Positions 1 to 8,112 are shown, counted from the first letter of the stretch. The stretch is DNA of 64,000 nucleotides from Mycetocola_B reblochoni (GCF_003667525.1 NZ_RCUW01000004.1:1-64000), one strand, 5' to 3'. Numbers and translations: made by a program. Notes: generated by a model not told the origin, from the sequence alone.

Positions 1-58
1 GATTCCGCGCGACGCGCACAACATCATCGCGGAACTCGGATGGGTAGGGCTTGGGCAC
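1..58 (-). CDS. IS3-family transposase OrfA, N-terminal fragment cut by window edge
   Basis: Reading the minus strand from a GTG at 58 gives 19 residues starting VPKPYPSEFRDDVVRVARN before the window ends. This is the usual opening of the small HTH subunit (OrfA) of IS3-family transposases (consensus close to MPKPYPxEFRxDVVxVAR). A purine-rich ribosome site (GGAAGG) lies about 8 bases upstream. The element continues off the left edge. Its end probably lies near 100-110, where the neighbouring AraC-type reading frame loses its family pattern. Exact inverted repeats cannot be defined without the other end. Confidence 0.7.
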   Translation of the reverse strand, partial: MPKPYPSEFRDDVVRVARN

Positions 59-108
59 AGCAACATCCTTCCAGGCTGCCCTCTCAGGCAAGCCAGATCA
101 GATGTCAC

Positions 109-318
109 CTAAACGTGCAGCAGTCCCTCGCCGACATTGACGTGGCGGCTACCGAACTCGCTAAACAACCTTGCGCTTCCGGCGCGGATCGCGATCAACT
201 TCACACAATCGAAAGCGACAGGCGGAATTGGTGTGTGATCGCTACGCGTGCGGACAAGGATGGGGGTGAAGTTCCGCGGATTCCCTCGCGATTCCGCGGA
301 ACCTGTGGCTGCTTGCAT
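109..318 (-). pseudogene. AraC-family regulator, N-terminal remnant truncated by IS insertion
   Basis: The 69-residue frame carries the stretch VAFDCVKLIAIRAGSARLFS followed by EFGSRHVNVGE. I recognise this as the cupin-like N-terminal sensor start of an actinobacterial AraC-type regulator, which normally continues for about 250 more residues to a C-terminal double HTH. Here the pattern stops after residue 65 or so and the frame ends at 109, next to an IS3-type transposase. The gene is therefore a decapitated remnant with no DNA-binding domain. Between 319 and 395 I see no gene. Family assignment is from memory of the motif. Confidence 0.6.
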
Positions 319-395
319 TCATCAGTGCCCAAGGCATCGGCTTAGGGACGGCCCCATTCGAGCCATGATCGATGCCCTGCATCGGGATTCGATAA

Positions 396-977
396 TCACC
401 CGTTGCCTCTTGCTTCGAGCTGTCTGTCGATGATGCCGACGAAGCGATCTACGTAGTCTTGGAGGAACTGCGCAGTGTCTTCATTGAGCCGATCCTCTTC
501 ATCGAAAAGGGTGGGTGATTGCGCGAGAAATACCTCTGGTTGGCCCGGCGTCGGCATGTCGAAGTATGACAAGGCGAGGCGAAGGTTCTTCTGTGAGCTG
601 TAGCCGCCCATGCGGCCCACCGAGTGGCTAATGATGCCGGCTGGTAGGTTCTTCCATGCGACATCTCCATTGGGTTTGGAACCGATGTCGATGGCGTTCT
701 TGAGGCATGCGGGAATGGTGCGATTGTTCTCTGGTGTGACGAACAGGATGCCATCGGAAGCCTTGATTGCCTCTCGAAATGCCGTGTACTCCTCTGGGAC
801 TCGCACGTCGGCAACTTCGGGGTCGTCGTAATCGAAGTCGTACAGAGGGAGGTCACGGATCTCAAGGATGCTTGCTTTGTAACCTTCGGGGAAGTAGTCG
901 ATGGCGTTGTGGGCGATCTTGCGCGCGTAAGAGCCCCGGCGTAGGCTCCCGATGATTACGTTGATGTTCTTTGTCAC
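396..977 (-). CDS. NAD(P)H-dependent FMN reductase / flavodoxin-fold oxidoreductase
   Basis: This 193-residue protein has the NADPH-dependent FMN reductase layout: an N-terminal beta strand and phosphate loop (IIGSLRRGSYARKIA, about residues 8-22) and the TPENNRTIPACLKNAID loop (about 80-96), which usually reads TPEYNxSxPGxLKNAID. It starts at a GTG at 977. It lies 29 bp after the 96-residue gene and is the last gene of the nrdI-nrdE-nrdF transcript. Because NrdI must be reduced to activate NrdF and no nrdH or flavodoxin reductase is visible, I infer that it may feed electrons to NrdI; this is not shown by the sequence. It could also be a general quinone or azo reductase. Confidence 0.85.
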   Translation of the reverse strand: MTKNINVIIGSLRRGSYARKIAHNAIDYFPEGYKASILEIRDLPLYDFDYDDPEVADVRVPEEYTAFREAIKASDGILFVTPENNRTIPACLKNAIDIGSKPNGDVAWKNLPAGIISHSVGRMGGYSSQKNLRLALSYFDMPTPGQPEVFLAQSPTLFDEEDRLNEDTAQFLQDYVDRFVGIIDRQLEARGNG

Positions 978-1006
978 TGGCGGTGTTCTCTTTCTTCGAA
1001 GTGATA

Positions 1007-1297
1007 TCAGTGCTCGATGGGCGGGAGAAAAGGTCGGGCCCCAAACGCCGGCGGTGGGCCGGCACGGTGCGACGCGGCGATGAACTGATCAAGCTTGTGT
1101 GGACTCTCCGCGCGGAGAAACATGCCAAGCATCGAAAGGAGCCCACCGATAACGGCATCTCGGTTCGAACTGGTCCCGAGTAACCGCAGCGCAGCGGGCT
1201 GGTTGCCTTCTCGTACAGCCTGAAACAAGGCGATAGTTTCGAGCCATGCCCCTTCGTCGGGACGGGGCAAAGGCTCAGAAGTCCCAGTCATCGTCAC
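1007..1297 (-). CDS. small conserved-looking protein of unknown function after nrdF
   Basis: A 96-residue protein with no family I recognise. It starts at a GTG at 1297 (or the ATG at 1291) inside the last codons of nrdF, overlapping by 23 bp in another frame, so it is probably translationally coupled. The N-terminal half looks helical (ALFQAVREGNQPAALRLLG, then GGLLSMLGMFL), and the C-terminus is proline-rich. No membrane segment or Cys pair is visible. Its place between nrdF and the FMN reductase suggests a role in assembling or regulating the reductase, which is only a guess by context. Confidence 0.6.
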   Translation of the reverse strand: MTMTGTSEPLPRPDEGAWLETIALFQAVREGNQPAALRLLGTSSNRDAVIGGLLSMLGMFLRAESPHKLDQFIAASHRAGPPPAFGARPFLPPIEH

Positions 1298-2300
1298 GGG
1301 TATCTACTGCTTTGCCGATGATGTAGCTGGACCCAGATCCAGAGAAGAAGTCATGGTTCTCGTCCGCGCCGGGTGCGAGAGCCGCGAGGATCTCCGGGTT
1401 GACTTCGGTCTCTTCTGGCGTGAAGCGGGCAGGGTAGCCGAGGTTCATGAGTGCTTTGTTCGCGTTGTAGCGGACGAACACGGCGACGTCGTCCATGAGT
1501 CCGAGCGGCTCGTAGAGCTCACCGGAGTAGGCCAGTTCGAGTTCGTAGAGCTCTTCGAGGAGCGCATAGGTGAACTCGCGCATGTGCTCTTGTTCGGCGA
1601 GGGTGTGGGTTTCGAGGCCGCGCTGGTATTTGTATCCGGAGTAGTAGCCGTGCACGGCCTTGTCGCGGAGGATGAGCCGGATCATGTCGGCAGTGTTAGT
1701 GAGCGTGGCGTGCACGGAGAAGTGCAGCGGCAGGTAGAATCCCGCGTACAGCAGCAGCGAGGACAGCAGCGTCGAGGAGACCTTCCGCTTGAGCGGATCA
1801 TCCCCGTAGTAGTGCGCGAGCACCCTCTTACACCGCTCCTGAAGAAGGTCGTTCGCGACGGCCCACCGGTAGGCGTCGTCGATTTCGGGGGTCGAGGTGA
1901 GCGTGGAAAACACAGACGAGTAGGAGCGGGCGTGCACGGACTGCATGAACGCGATATTTGTGTACACGGCCTCCTCATGTTCGGTGCGGGCATCCTGGAT
2001 CTGGCAGATCTCGCCGACTGTGGCCTGCACGGTGTCAAGCATGGTGAGCCCGGTGAACACGCGCATGGTCAGCGTGCGTTCCTCCTGGGTGAGTTTCTGC
2101 CAGGCGGAGAGATCGTTGGAGAGCGGCACCTTCTCCGGCAGCCAGAAGTTCGCAGTGAGGCGGTTCCAAACTTCGAGGTCTTTGTCGTCTCCGACGCGGT
2201 TCCAGTTGATGGGCCGCAGGCGGGCTGCCGGGTCGTGCCGATAGCCCGGCGGAGTGACGGAGATCTCGGTGATCGGGCGGGTGATATCGGTGAGGGTCAT
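1275..2300 (-). CDS. nrdF: class Ie (metal-free, QSK-type) ribonucleotide reductase radical subunit
   Basis: 341 residues from the ATG at 2300, chosen because GAAGGAG sits 6 bases upstream; an in-frame start 45 bp further up lacks this. The fold is plainly NrdF (INWNR, GFYLP, TNTADMIRL, C-terminal DDDWDF tail for NrdE docking). In class Ib enzymes the dimetal site is four carboxylates and two His. Here Asp89, His123 and His217 are kept, but the three glutamates are Gln120 (FMQSVHARSYS), Ser180 (TLLSSLLLY) and Lys214 (RDKAVHG). That Q-S-K triple defines the metal-free class Ie variant, in which NrdI converts the radical Tyr (here Tyr127) to a DOPA radical. All three codons (CAG, TCC, AAG) were checked on the DNA. 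The enzyme would give dNTP synthesis without Mn or Fe. Confidence 0.93.
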   Translation of the reverse strand: MTLTDITRPITEISVTPPGYRHDPAARLRPINWNRVGDDKDLEVWNRLTANFWLPEKVPLSNDLSAWQKLTQEERTLTMRVFTGLTMLDTVQATVGEICQIQDARTEHEEAVYTNIAFMQSVHARSYSSVFSTLTSTPEIDDAYRWAVANDLLQERCKRVLAHYYGDDPLKRKVSSTLLSSLLLYAGFYLPLHFSVHATLTNTADMIRLILRDKAVHGYYSGYKYQRGLETHTLAEQEHMREFTYALLEELYELELAYSGELYEPLGLMDDVAVFVRYNANKALMNLGYPARFTPEETEVNPEILAALAPGADENHDFFSGSGSSYIIGKAVDTRDDDWDF

Positions 2301-2332
2301 GGGTGCTCCTTCGGGAAGATCGGATTCTGGGG

Positions 2333-4489
2333 TTACAGCGCGCAAGAGACGCAGCCTTCAATCTCGGTGCCTTCGAGCGCGGGCTGGCGCAGGCGGATGT
2401 AATAAAGGGTCTTGATCCCGGCACGCCAGGCATGGATCTGGGCTCTGTTGATGTCGCGCGTGGTCGCCGTGTCGCGGAAGAACAGCGTGAGAGACAAACC
2501 CTGGTCGACGTGGCGGGTGGCGGCGGCGTAGGTGTCGATGATCTTCTCGTAGCCGATCTCGTACGCGTCCTCGAAGAACTCGAGGTTGTCGTCGGTCATG
2601 TGCGGGGCCGGGTAGTAGACGCGGCCGAGCTTGCCTTCTTTGCGGATCTCGATCTTCGCTGCGATCGGATGGATCGACGCGGTCGCGTTGTTCACGTACG
2701 AGATCGATCCTGTCGGCGGGATGGCCTGCAGGTAGGCGTTGTAGATGCCGTGCTTCCGCACCGATTCCCGCAGCTGGGCCCAGTCGTCGCGGCTGGGGAT
2801 CGCGACACCTGCCTCTGCGAAGAGGGCGCGGACGCGTTCGGTGGCGGGCTGCCAGTCGCGCTCGGTGTACTTGTCGAAGTAGGTGCCGTCCGCGTAGGCG
2901 GAGGTCTCGAACCCGGCGAAGGTCGTGCCGCGTTCGATGGCGATCCGGTTGGAGGCGCGCAGGGCGTGGTAGGTGACGGTGAGGAAGTAGATGTCGGTGA
3001 AGTCGATGCCTTCCTCGCTGCCGTAGCGGATGCGCTGCGAGGCGAGGAACCCGTGGAGGTTCATCTGTCCGAGCCCGATCGCGTGCGACGCGTCGTTCCC
3101 GGCCGCGATCGAGGGGACCGCGTCGATGTTTGTCTGATCCGACACGCTCGTCAGTGCCCGCACCGCAGTCTCGACCGTCGCCCCGAAGTCTGGTGAGGTG
3201 AACGCCTGGGCGATGTTGAGGGAGCCGAGGTTGCAGGAGATGTCCCGGCCGACCTGCTCGTATCCGATCGCGGCGTCGTAACGGGACGGGGTGTTCACTT
3301 GGAGGATTTCGCTGCAGAGGTTGGACATGTTGATCCATCCCTGAAGCGGGTTGGCGCGGTTGACGGTGTCCTCGAACAGCACGTAGGGGTATCCGGATTC
3401 GAACTGCAGCTCGGCGAGGGTTTTGAAGAACTCTCGTGCGCTGATCGTGGTCTTGCGCACGCGCGGGTTCGCGACCAGCTCGTCGTAGTGGTCGTTCACG
3501 GACAGATCCGACAGCGGCTTTCCGTATTCGCGCTCGACGTCGTAGGGGCTGAACAGGTGCATGTCCCGGTTCTCCTTCGCGAGCTGGAAGGTGACATCGG
3601 GGATCACGACGCCGAGGGAGAGCGTCTTGATGCGGATCTTCTCGTCCGCGTTCTCCCGCTTCGTGTCGAGAAACCGCAGGATGTCGGGGTGGTGCGCGTG
3701 GAGATACACTGCCCCGGCCCCTTGTCGGGCGCCGAGCTGGTTGGCGTAGCTGAAGCTGTCTTCGAGGATCTTCATCACCGGGACGACGCCGGAGGCCTGG
3801 TTCTCGATCTGCTTGATCGGTGCTCCGGTTTCGCGCAGGTTCGTCAGCAAGAGCGCGACCCCGCCTCCGCGCTTGGAGAGCTGCAGGGCGGAGTTGACGC
3901 TCCGTCCGATGGATTCGAGGTTGTCCTCCAGGCGGAGCAGGAAGCAGGAGACGAGCTCGCCGCGCTGTGCTTTGCCCGCGTTCAGGAACGTCGGTGTCGC
4001 GGGTTGGAACCGGCCGGAGAGCATCTCGTCCACCAGCCGAGTCGCGAGGGCTCCGTCGCCCTGTCCGAGGAAAAGCGCGGTGGCGACGACGCGCTCTTCG
4101 AACCCTTCCAGGTACGTGGTGCCGTCGAATGTCTTCAGGGCGTAGGAGGTGAAAAACTTGAACGCGCCGAGGAAGGTGTGGAAACGGTGCCCCGCCCCGC
4201 GGGCGCGCTCATGCAGGTCCGTGAGGAACTCCGGAGTGTACGCATCGAGGAACGCCTGCTCGTAGTAGTCGTTCGCGACCAGCCACTCCAGGCGTTCGGC
4301 CACGCTTCGGAAGGTTCTCATGTTCGGGATGACGTGCTGGCGCAGGTACTCCTCTGCGGCTTCCCGGTCCTTGTGGAACTGGATCGACCCGTCCGATGCG
4401 AACAGGTTCAGTTGCGCGTTGAGTGCGTGGTAGTCCTTCCGTGCGCCAATCCCGGTGCGGGCCGGAGCTTCTGGGGAGATGATGGTCAT
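2333..4489 (-). CDS. nrdE: class Ib/Ie ribonucleoside-diphosphate reductase catalytic subunit
   Basis: The 718-residue catalytic subunit reduces ribonucleoside diphosphates. Visible are the ATP-cone-lacking N-terminus typical of NrdE, PATPTFLNAGKAQRGELVSC with the first active-site Cys (about residues 172-191), the loop MSNLCSEI with the thiyl-radical Cys and the general-base Glu (about 388-395), SCNLGSLNIAQ, and the redox tail GCVSC near the C-terminus. Its ATG overlaps the nrdI stop codon as ATGA, and nrdF follows 32 bp after its stop. The tail CxxC normally takes electrons from NrdH glutaredoxin-like protein, which is missing here, so thioredoxin or a NrdH encoded elsewhere must serve. Confidence 0.96.
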   Translation of the reverse strand: MTIISPEAPARTGIGARKDYHALNAQLNLFASDGSIQFHKDREAAEEYLRQHVIPNMRTFRSVAERLEWLVANDYYEQAFLDAYTPEFLTDLHERARGAGHRFHTFLGAFKFFTSYALKTFDGTTYLEGFEERVVATALFLGQGDGALATRLVDEMLSGRFQPATPTFLNAGKAQRGELVSCFLLRLEDNLESIGRSVNSALQLSKRGGGVALLLTNLRETGAPIKQIENQASGVVPVMKILEDSFSYANQLGARQGAGAVYLHAHHPDILRFLDTKRENADEKIRIKTLSLGVVIPDVTFQLAKENRDMHLFSPYDVEREYGKPLSDLSVNDHYDELVANPRVRKTTISAREFFKTLAELQFESGYPYVLFEDTVNRANPLQGWINMSNLCSEILQVNTPSRYDAAIGYEQVGRDISCNLGSLNIAQAFTSPDFGATVETAVRALTSVSDQTNIDAVPSIAAGNDASHAIGLGQMNLHGFLASQRIRYGSEEGIDFTDIYFLTVTYHALRASNRIAIERGTTFAGFETSAYADGTYFDKYTERDWQPATERVRALFAEAGVAIPSRDDWAQLRESVRKHGIYNAYLQAIPPTGSISYVNNATASIHPIAAKIEIRKEGKLGRVYYPAPHMTDDNLEFFEDAYEIGYEKIIDTYAAATRHVDQGLSLTLFFRDTATTRDINRAQIHAWRAGIKTLYYIRLRQPALEGTEIEGCVSCAL

Positions 4490-4989
4490 GCGGTCTTCCT
4501 CTCAATGGATGTCAGGTTTTCGGAGGCCTGCTCCCAGAAGCGGGTCAGGCCGTTCTTCACGTGTTCGATGTCGCGCTGCGTGCCGAGCAGCTCGAAGCGG
4601 TACAGCTCCGGGACCTGGCATTTCGCGGAGATGACGGGACCGGCGAGGCAGTAGTGCTCGCCGAAGTTCGTGTTCCCCGCTGTGATGACGCCCCGTATGA
4701 GTGCCCGGTTAGCGGGGTCGTTCAGAAACTGGATTACCTGCTTCGGTACCGCCCCAGCTCGTTCCCCTCCGCCGTACGTGGGGACAACGAGCACAAACGG
4801 CCGTGTAACCCGGATCAACCCCTCCACCCGTGGCCGCAGCGGAACACGAACCGCGGGCCGGTCGAGCCGGTCGACGAAGCGACGAGTGTTCTCCGAAACA
4901 CTCGAAAAGAACACCAGATCAGGCGACCGGGCGGCGGCAAGTTCGCGCACAGAGGGCGCTTCGCGCCGGGACTCGGATAGGGCTGGCAT
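4486..4989 (-). CDS. nrdI: NrdI flavodoxin-like activator of NrdF
   Basis: NrdI is the FMN protein that makes the superoxide needed to activate class Ib and class Ie NrdF. From the ATG at 4989 it is 167 residues; this start has GAGGAG 7 bases upstream, whereas the frame runs open a further 132 bp without a good ribosome site. The FMN phosphate loop FFSSVSENTRRFVDRL, the segment VVPTYGGG and the region AGNTNFGEHYCLAG match the family. It is the first gene of the operon nrdI-nrdE-nrdF-unknown-FMN reductase. A palindromic candidate operator lies about 125 bp upstream in the divergent promoter region. The usual nrdH partner is absent. Confidence 0.93.
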   Translation of the reverse strand: MPALSESRREAPSVRELAAARSPDLVFFSSVSENTRRFVDRLDRPAVRVPLRPRVEGLIRVTRPFVLVVPTYGGGERAGAVPKQVIQFLNDPANRALIRGVITAGNTNFGEHYCLAGPVISAKCQVPELYRFELLGTQRDIEHVKNGLTRFWEQASENLTSIERKTA

Positions 4990-5112
4990 GGCGATCCTCC
5001 TCGCTCTTCGGTTGCGACGCGCCCCGCCAGCAACCACTACATGTTGTGCCTCACCAGAGTTTGGAGCGGCGTATCTAGTAATAACATCACTGTAGTTCCC
5101 CGATCTACGACA

Positions 5113-5135
5113 TGCCAACATTTGAAACTACGGCA
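5113..5135. promoter_or_regulatory. candidate MntR-type operator between nrdI and the PEPCK-like gene
   Basis: A 23-base imperfect palindrome beginning TGCC and ending GGCA with a central TTTGAAA lies in the divergent intergenic region. A close relative (same TGCC start, TTTGAA core and CTACGGC right arm, one base shorter) sits 14 bp upstream of the intact mntR gene at 11123-11144. A third half-like stretch, GCCGAACATT, follows at 5138-5147, and TGTAGTTCC at 5090-5098 resembles the reverse half. Sharing between regulated genes and regulator is the evidence; the protein that binds is inferred. Confidence 0.5.
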
Positions 5136-5234
5136 CGCCGAACATTAGAGTGAAGTGCGCAGATGATCTGTGACTGTGGGCAGGACGGTCGTCGGACGCG
5201 CTCAGACGCGAAAAGAGAGAAGAAGGAGTGTCAC

Positions 5235-7100
5235 ATGGCTGATGAGAGCCGAATCCCGATACCTGCCGAGATTGACAATGAGAGCATCCGTGCATTCGTG
5301 GAGGAGTGGGCCGAGGTCACCGATCCCGAGCGGATCGAGCTCGTCTCGGCTGCCGATGACGCGCGGCTCATCGGCGAAGCCCTCGCCGCAGGTGAACTGC
5401 TGCCCGCTGGTGTGGGCCGGTACTATGCCAGATCCCACCCGAAGGACACCGCCCGCTCCGAGGAACGCACGGTTGTCGCGACCTCGGATCCCGCTGACCG
5501 CGGCCGCTACAACAACTGGCGGCCAGCGAGCGAGGTGAAGCCGCTCATCGTCGAGCGGATGCATGGCGCATCTCGCGGGAAGACGATGTACGTCGTCCCC
5601 TACCTGATGGCCCCGCCCGGCACACCGCTCGCGGCCTACGCGGCCGGGGTGGAGCTGACCGATGATCGCACCGTGGTGCTGCAGATGATCCGCATGACCC
5701 GCGTCGGCCTCGAACACTTCGACGGGCTCACCGACCCGAACTTCTTCGTCCGCGGCGTGCAGGTCACCGGCGATCCAGACACACTCATGCACGGCACACC
5801 GGAGGACGCGCGCCTGTTCGCGACCATCGCCGACGAGCGCACGATCCTCCATTACGGCTCCGCCTACGGCGGCAACGCACTTCTCGGGAAAATCGCTCAC
5901 GGCCTCCGCCAAGCCTCCTACGACGGCTACCTCTCGGGCAAGTTCCTCGCCGAACAGTTCCTCCTGTTAGGCATCCGCGACCTCGAAACCGGTGCCACCA
6001 CTCACGTCTGCGGCGGGTTCCCAAGCGCGTCGGGCAAGACCAACCTCGCGATGACCCTGCCGCCCGACGCTCTCGGCGACCGGTACCGGGTCGACTTCTA
6101 CGGCGACGATATCGCCTGGATGTGGATCGACGACGAGGGCCGATTGCGGGCGATCAACCCCGAGAACGGCGCGTTCGGGGTGGCGAAAGACACGAACGAG
6201 CGTACGAACCCGACGGCGATGGCTGCGATCGCGGAGGGCTCCGGCACGATCTTCACCAATACCGCCTACAACCGTCTCACTGGCGACGTGTGGTGGGAGG
6301 GTCTCACCCCGCAGCCTCCTGCGGAACTCGAGGGCTGGCTCGACTGGACCGGAGCCCCGATCGCCGACCGCAGATCTGACCAGCAGGATGCTCCGTGGGC
6401 GCACCCGAACAGCCGTTTCACGATTCCCCTCGAACGCATCCCGAACCTCGCCGCCGATGCCGCAGACCCTGCAGGTGTTGTGATCGATGCGATCATCTTC
6501 GGCGGTCGCACCCGCGACCGCGAACCCCTGATCCGCGCCATCGACGACCTCGCGGTCGGCGTCTACGACGGCCTCACCCTGGGCGCGGAGGCGACCTTCG
6601 CCGCCGAGGGCGTCGACGGGCAACTCAGATACGACCCCATGTCGATGCGACCCTTCTTCTCCTACTCAGAAGGCCGCTACGCGAAGCACTGGCTGAGCCT
6701 CCTCAGCCAGGCGCGGGAGCTGCCGGTATTCGCGCACGTCAACTGGTTCCAGCGCGACCCCGAAGACGGCCACTACCTCTGGCCTGGCTACCGCGAGAAC
6801 CTCCGCGCGCTGAACTGGCTCTTCCGCTACCGCGCAGGGGACGCCCACGGGCAGCCCACGCCAGTAGGCGTCCTCCCCACAGCGGAAGAACTCGACCTCA
6901 CCGGCCTCGATGTTCCCGCAGAGGATCTTGACCGGCTGCTGCGAATCGACACGAAGCGCTGGGCCGAGGAAATGCAGCACCGACATGGGCACCTCTCGAA
7001 CCTGCGAGACCTCCCACAAGCCATCTGGGATGCACATCATCGTGTCGCTGAAACTCTCCAACCACTCGCCTCCGACCCAGCGTCGGATATTGCCCAATGA
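5235..7100 (+). CDS. GTP-type PEP carboxykinase homologue lacking two catalytic Mn2+ ligands
   Basis: 621 residues from the ATG at 5235 (AGAAGGAG 7 bases upstream). PEPCK converts oxaloacetate and GTP to PEP and CO2. Retained: RYNNWRP, YGSAYGGN (substrate loop, about 207-214), the P-loop GGFPSASGKTN (260-270), kinase-2 GDDIAWM (290-296), HPNSRF (Arg for substrate and GTP) and LWPGYRENLRALNW. Changed: in GTP-PEPCKs the catalytic Mn2+ is held by Lys, His and Asp (human Lys244, His264, Asp311). Here these are Ile220 (LLGKIAHGL), Gln241 (LAEQFLLL) and Asp292. The reactive P-loop Cys (FPSACGK) is Ser266. Codons ATC and CAG were checked. The gene is divergent from nrdI and upstream of the Mn importer. 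It may be a Mn-independent isozyme or an enzyme with a new activity; the sequence does not decide. It may be read from the shared operator region. Confidence 0.85.
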   Translation: MADESRIPIPAEIDNESIRAFVEEWAEVTDPERIELVSAADDARLIGEALAAGELLPAGVGRYYARSHPKDTARSEERTVVATSDPADRGRYNNWRPASEVKPLIVERMHGASRGKTMYVVPYLMAPPGTPLAAYAAGVELTDDRTVVLQMIRMTRVGLEHFDGLTDPNFFVRGVQVTGDPDTLMHGTPEDARLFATIADERTILHYGSAYGGNALLGKIAHGLRQASYDGYLSGKFLAEQFLLLGIRDLETGATTHVCGGFPSASGKTNLAMTLPPDALGDRYRVDFYGDDIAWMWIDDEGRLRAINPENGAFGVAKDTNERTNPTAMAAIAEGSGTIFTNTAYNRLTGDVWWEGLTPQPPAELEGWLDWTGAPIADRRSDQQDAPWAHPNSRFTIPLERIPNLAADAADPAGVVIDAIIFGGRTRDREPLIRAIDDLAVGVYDGLTLGAEATFAAEGVDGQLRYDPMSMRPFFSYSEGRYAKHWLSLLSQARELPVFAHVNWFQRDPEDGHYLWPGYRENLRALNWLFRYRAGDAHGQPTPVGVLPTAEELDLTGLDVPAEDLDRLLRIDTKRWAEEMQHRHGHLSNLRDLPQAIWDAHHRVAETLQPLASDPASDIAQ

Positions 7101-7158
7101 TGTGGGCAGTACCGCAGACGCGACCATTGAACACCCTGACATGAAGGACTTATAGAGC

Positions 7159-8112
7159 ATGAACCGCAGCACACCCCGATCCCCAGGATCCATCCGACGC
7201 TCGCTCGCTTTGTTGGCAGCATCGGCACTCACGATCAGCCTCGCCGCCTGCAGCAGTGCCGGCAGCGGTGCCGACGCCGCAGCCGACGAACGCCCGGTGG
7301 TACTGACCACCTTCACCGTCCTCGCGGACATTGCTGAGAACGTGGCCGGCGACCACTTGCGCGTGGAGTCGATCACGAAGGTTGGCGCGGAGATCCACGG
7401 TTACGAGCCCACGCCGGGGGACATTCGAAAGGCCTCCGAAGCCGACCTCATTCTTGACAACGGGATGAACCTCGAAGCATGGTTCGGGCAGTTCGTTGAG
7501 GGACTGGACGTGCCTCACGTCGTCGTCAGCGAAGGAGTCGAGACGATGGATATCAGTGAGGACGCCTATGCCGGGTTGCCGAACCCGCACGCGTGGATGA
7601 GCCCAGTGAACGTGCAGATCTACGTCGACAACATGGTCGAGGCGTTCAGCGAGCTCGACCCAGAGAACGCGAGCGCATTTGAGGCCAACGGAGAGGCGTA
7701 CAAGGCTGAGCTTCAGAGCGTGCAAGACGAACTTGTCGAGGAACTATCAGTTTTGCCTGCCAATCAGCGGGCTTTGGTGACCTGCGAGGGCGCGTTCTCG
7801 TACCTCGCTCGTGATGCCGGGCTGACCGAGAAGTACATCTGGGCCGTGAACGCTGAGCAACAGGCCACGCCGCAGCAGATCACCTCGGCGATCGAGTTCG
7901 TGCGCGCCAACGACGTACCCGCTGTGTTCTGCGAGTCCACCGTTTCAGATGCACCCATGCAGCAGGTCGTCGAGGCCACCGATGCAGTCTTCGGCGGCAC
8001 ACTCTACGTGGACTCTCTCTCTGAAGCCGACGGCCCGGTGCCGACCTACCTCGACCTCATTCGCCATGACGCGACCGTCATCATCGACGCCCTGACCGGA
8101 CAGCAGTCATGA
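7159..8112 (+). CDS. Mn-type metal ABC transporter, substrate-binding lipoprotein
   Basis: A 317-residue cluster-9 (TroA/PsaA/MntC-like) binding protein. The N-terminus is a lipoprotein signal (SLAAC, lipidated Cys31). The four metal ligands of the family are all present: His80 (EIHGYEPTPGD), His144 (NPHAWMSP), Glu210 (VTCEGAF) and Asp285 (YVDSLSEAD). The His-His-Glu-Asp set points to Mn2+ or Fe2+ rather than Zn2+, whose binders usually have a third His. Its stop overlaps the ATPase start (ATGA). The PEPCK-like gene ends 58 bp upstream. In the gap, 7121-7135 has a weak resemblance (ATTGAAC) to the palindromes upstream of nrdI and mntR. Confidence 0.9.
   Translation: MNRSTPRSPGSIRRSLALLAASALTISLAACSSAGSGADAAADERPVVLTTFTVLADIAENVAGDHLRVESITKVGAEIHGYEPTPGDIRKASEADLILDNGMNLEAWFGQFVEGLDVPHVVVSEGVETMDISEDAYAGLPNPHAWMSPVNVQIYVDNMVEAFSELDPENASAFEANGEAYKAELQSVQDELVEELSVLPANQRALVTCEGAFSYLARDAGLTEKYIWAVNAEQQATPQQITSAIEFVRANDVPAVFCESTVSDAPMQQVVEATDAVFGGTLYVDSLSEADGPVPTYLDLIRHDATVIIDALTGQQS

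Noticed and set aside
2300..2345. 15 extra N-terminal codons of nrdF
   Set aside because: The ATG at 2300 has a strong GAAGGAG site and matches the usual NrdF start; the upstream start does not.
1353..2402. 349-codon plus-strand frame over nrdF
   Set aside because: Antisense shadow; nrdF on the other strand has all family landmarks.
7091..7108. TGCCCA-6-TGGGCA hairpin at the PEPCK-like stop codon, as terminator or operator
   Set aside because: Six-base arms are too short for a terminator here and it does not match the nrdI/mntR palindrome.
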